From the NCBI GenBank assembly GCA_030685235.1, contig MU839192.1:86413-150412 (forward strand): a stretch of 64,000 nucleotides of DNA. The letters run 5' to 3'. The notes beneath the pieces are model-generated. The model was not told where the DNA came from. It searched no databases and saw only the letters and a list, made by a program, of their open reading frames with translations. The position numbers and the translations under genes were made by a program. The stretch is from Copromyces sp. CBS 386.78 (taxonomy: Eukaryota > Ascomycota > Sordariomycetes > Sordariales > Sordariaceae). Shown here piece after piece: positions 61,600 to 64,000 of this stretch (position 1 is the first letter of the stretch; each line of letters begins with the position of its first letter).

Positions 61600-62950
61600 A
61601 GTTATAATTAAATAGGAGTTAGGGGAGGCGTTAAGGATTACGACGTTTTCCTCCAATTTTATTATTAGTTCTAATATTAATTTAATTAATCTTTTACGAG
61701 TAGTAAAATTGCGAAGCCTTTCGGCGTAATCGATAAATATTTTTATATAAGCTACTTTTACGAACGGGTATTTTTTTTTATTGAAGGTAAAATATTCCGA
61801 CTTTTTATATAGTTTATAAAAAATTAGGGAATTATTTTTATTCGAAGGGTAGTTCTTTTTTCCTATATACGGCCTTTTATACTTAATTTTATTATAACGG
61901 TTATAAATGTTTTCTTAGCGATAAAATTTCGTTGTATATTCGAAATGCTAATATTTAAAGTATTATTGGGCGGAAGTTATAATTTAGAACGGCTTATATA
62001 TATATATATTACTATCTTAGAGGAAAAAATTCTTTTAGAGGAAGATTGCGGCCTTTACAATTATAATTTCTATTAGGAATATTTTTTTTTCTTCCCTTTT
62101 ACGTTTCTTTTAAAGTTTAGCTTAAATAATTTCCGCCTCTTTATTCTTCGCCTTTATTTTTTATATAATTAATTCGGGTTATTTTGTATTAATATTAGCC
62201 TATAGGATTCTTTTAATTAAAATAGTTACGGTATTTAGGGATACGACGGCTTCTTTTTTAAAGATCGTTTTAATTTAAATTTAATATTTCTAATATTAGT
62301 CTTTAATTAGTTCGTTGAAAATAATTACGTAATCTTTATTTATTACTATTTTAGTAGTTGCGTAGATTATTTTATATAGGTTTTCCTTTAAAGCGTTTTC
62401 AACAATTTATTTTATATTATCGTTCGAATATATAGTAAATTCGGTAGTAATTTAGGCCTCCTTAATAGTAAATTAGCGTTTATAATTAGAGGGGATAAAT
62501 TTTTTAGTAGTAATAGTAGGTAGGTAATAGAAGGTGGCGTTGACCCTATCCGGCGATTTCCGGATAATATTAATTTATTTCTTCAATGCCTTTTAGGCGT
62601 TTTTTTTTATTTCTTTCGAAATAAATTTCTTTAAATTATTAATATCCTTCCTAATAATAAATTAGGCTTCGGCGGCTTTATTTACCTTAAGTATTTTGGA
62701 CTTACTTTTTTTCGTAGAAATTTTCGCGAATTTAAAAAGGAATTTTCGAGTTTAGTAACGGTCGTCAGTCGATACAGCGGCGTAGTCTATAATTTTATTC
62801 GTTATAGCAATAAATCTCTTTATAATTTTATTATTTTCTTTTATTTTTTCTAAAGTCTTTGTAGTAAGTGCGGTATCGGGGTCGTTATATTTTAAAATAT
62901 TTCCGAGGGGGTTGTAAACGTTATTTTCAAACTTATTTATACTTCTATTA
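61600..62950 (-). pseudogene. LINE ORF1 (gag-like, zinc knuckles)
   Basis: The minus frame near 61770-61990 shows a CCHC-type array relic (EYTTKFYR-ENIYNRYNKIKYK), followed by KLYKKSEYFTF and VKVAYIKIFI. This is the usual end of Tad1 ORF1, with several Cys/His read as Tyr. The N-terminal part to about 62950 is charged and lacks recognisable motifs. Confidence 0.6.
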
Positions 62951-63103
62951 ATCGTTATCGGTAGCGACGGCTTAATACTATTACTACGGTCGTTGTAGGA
63001 TATCGCGGAGGGGGTAAATAACCTTCCTAAGTCGATTGCCGTTGTCGGTTTTCGTTTTGGAGCACTTCCTGACCAGAAATCGGCGTTTCCGGTTTCGGCG
63101 TCG
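62950..63103 (-). other. LINE 5' end
   Basis: GC-richer, lightly mutated sequence up to the TSD. On the minus strand it begins CGACGCCGAAACCGGAAACG. Probably 5' UTR with internal promoter; no specific motif found. Confidence 0.5.
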
Positions 63104-63122
63104 TTTTATTAGCCAAATATAA
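63104..63122. repeat. LINE target-site duplication, right copy (19 bp)
   Basis: Identical to 56322-56340; marks the exact 5' end of the LINE and the point where Gy7 pol resumes. Confidence 0.95.
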
Positions 63123-63822
63123 ATAAAGCTATTAAAGTTTATTATAAAGCCTACTTCTAATATATAAAGACGAAACCGTTATAACGTATATTAACGGGGC
63201 TTTTAAAGCCTTTACTAGTACCTTTCGCCCTATAGAAGGATATTATTATCGATTATATTACCCCTATAATACCCTACGTCCGAGGAGGCTGAGAATATAA
63301 ATATATTACTATAGTAGTAGACTATTTAATGAAAATAAGATACTATATTCTAATTAAAATACTAATTATAAAAGAATTCGTTAATTAATTTATTGAAAAA
63401 ATTTACGCCCTTTATAGCCTGCCGGATACTATCGTTTCCAATCGTAGTACCTAATTCGTTTTATAATTTTAGAAGGCTCTATTTAAAAGGTTAAAAATTA
63501 CTCTAAAGTTATTATTAATTTTCTATAAAGAAATTAATAGTTAAATTGAATGTATTAACGCTAAATTAGAACGTTTCCTTCGTACTTATATTAATTAGGC
63601 TTAGGATAATTAGGTCGATTAATTACCCCTAGTAGAATTCGTAAATAATAATATATATTCAAATAATACCGGCGTATCCCCGTTCTTTATAAATTATAAT
63701 TTTTACCTTCGGATAGGAGTTGAACCCGTTTAACTATATTTACTAAGGCTTTTTAAAGTATAGTGGGCGGAGTATTTTAAAATTAATAAAATCGCCGACT
63801 AGTTTAATATAATATTAAATAA
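63123..63822 (+). pseudogene. pol: Gy7 integrase, truncated by Ti3
   Basis: The plus frame resumes with KVYYKAYF and KPLLVPFALQKDIIIDYI, then the core block YITIVVDYLMKIRYY in which the first catalytic Asp survives, NRSTQFVLQF, and [18 protein letters not shown]. It is cut at 63822 by Ti3 before the C-terminal domain. Confidence 0.8.
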
Positions 63823-64000
63823 GAGAATGTCTTTTCGCACCGTAATGAATGTCTTCCGGCACCGTAGCCCCACCCTTCCCGTGCGCCAAGGCACACTAAT
63901 GCACCCCAAAAATTTTTGAGCCAATCAAATCGCTCGCATCCAGATCGTGATCCACAGCTCCTATTCTTGGCGTCAGCAAACCGTACCGCGCCCGCCAAGC
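63823..64000. mobile_element. Ti3: start of a third TIR element of the Ti family, runs off the right edge
   Basis: Begins GAGAATGTCTTTTCGCACCG, aligning with the Ti1 TIR start (GAGAAAGTCTTTTCGCACGG). It has the same paired 8-bp repeat at 22-bp spacing (GCACCGTA at 63837-63844 and 63859-63866). The interior differs from Ti1/Ti2 and is almost free of RIP. It may be a longer, possibly autonomous relative. The TSD cannot be checked because the right end lies outside. Confidence 0.7.

Larger units (their letters stand above)
56341..63103 (-). mobile_element. Tad1-like LINE (non-LTR retrotransposon), 6763 bp
   Basis: Flanked by a perfect 19-bp TSD (56322-56340, 63104-63122), no LTRs. On the minus strand it has ORF1 with zinc knuckles, then an endonuclease/RT/RNase H ORF2, and ends with a short (TTA)n-like tail at the left (plus strand TAATAATAG). 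The organisation and RT blocks match fungal Tad1-clade elements. Both termini (56350-56470, 62990-63103) are less RIP-mutated than the body. Apparently full length. Confidence 0.85.
52559..63822 (+). mobile_element. Gy7: oldest Ty3/gypsy element, partial, interrupted by the LINE and Ti3
   Basis: Protease, linker, RT and RNase H at 52559-56340 and integrase at 63104-63822 form one plus-strand gypsy pol after removing the LINE. Its 5' part is missing because Gy6 sits at 52558; its integrase C-terminus and 3' LTR are displaced beyond Ti3 and the right edge. Since both Gy6 and the LINE are inside it, it is the deepest layer seen. Confidence 0.8.

Noticed and set aside
56341..63103. Second gypsy element
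   Set aside because: No LTRs, a 19-bp TSD, an FADD-type RT box and zinc-knuckle ORF1 indicate a LINE.

Overview
The window reads as pure, heavily mutated transposon graveyard from a filamentous ascomycete (Pezizomycotina-like). I found no host gene, rRNA, tRNA or CRISPR array in 64 kb. CpA/TpG are almost absent and TpA is in great excess. Nearly every in-frame stop in the recognisable frames is TAA or TAG where a glutamine codon is expected. This is the classic signature of repeat-induced point mutation (RIP). Whole domains can still be read once these C->T / G->A changes are allowed for. Assignment to ascomycetes is inference from RIP plus the element types.

The layout is a set of nested insertions that can be peeled layer by layer by target-site duplications (TSDs). 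The oldest layer is Gy7, a Ty3/gypsy element on + (52559 to at least 63822). It is cut by Gy6 (gypsy, +, right end 52558), by a Tad1-like LINE on - (56341-63103, 19-bp TSD), and at the right edge by a terminal-inverted-repeat element (Ti3, from 63823). Gy6 is cut by a Helitron on - and by Gy5 (gypsy, -, 38767-49355), which itself carries Ti2 (45434-46282). The Helitron, whose 3' end is off the left edge, is cut twice: by Gy1 (gypsy, +, 904-22663) and by Gy4 (gypsy, -, 24867-37028). Gy1 contains Gy2 (-, 4401-18767), which contains its sister copy Gy3 (-, 7078-14263). Gy4 contains Ti1 (30901-31780). Six insertions have exact TSDs visible on both sides for the LTR elements and LINE, and Ti1/Ti2 have exact 8-bp TSDs.

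All coding capacity is dead: the Helitron HUH histidines read as tyrosine, and reverse transcriptase and protease aspartates read as asparagine. The Helitron reading frame is continuous across both insertions when Gy1 and Gy4 are removed, and the Gy1 pol frame is continuous across Gy2. This confirms the boundaries to the base.

The items most worth a second look are: (1) a TIR family (Ti1, Ti2, Ti3) with 8-bp TSDs, long TIRs carrying a pair of 8-bp iterons at a fixed 22-bp spacing whose sequence differs between copies but matches at both ends of each copy, and a minisatellite core; (2) a large unassigned ORF downstream of pol in Gy4, and a 3.5-kb post-chromodomain region in Gy5; (3) a GC-rich array of strong hairpins in the Helitron 5' region; (4) strand-asymmetric and patchy RIP, including an unmutated island spanning an LTR/Helitron junction.
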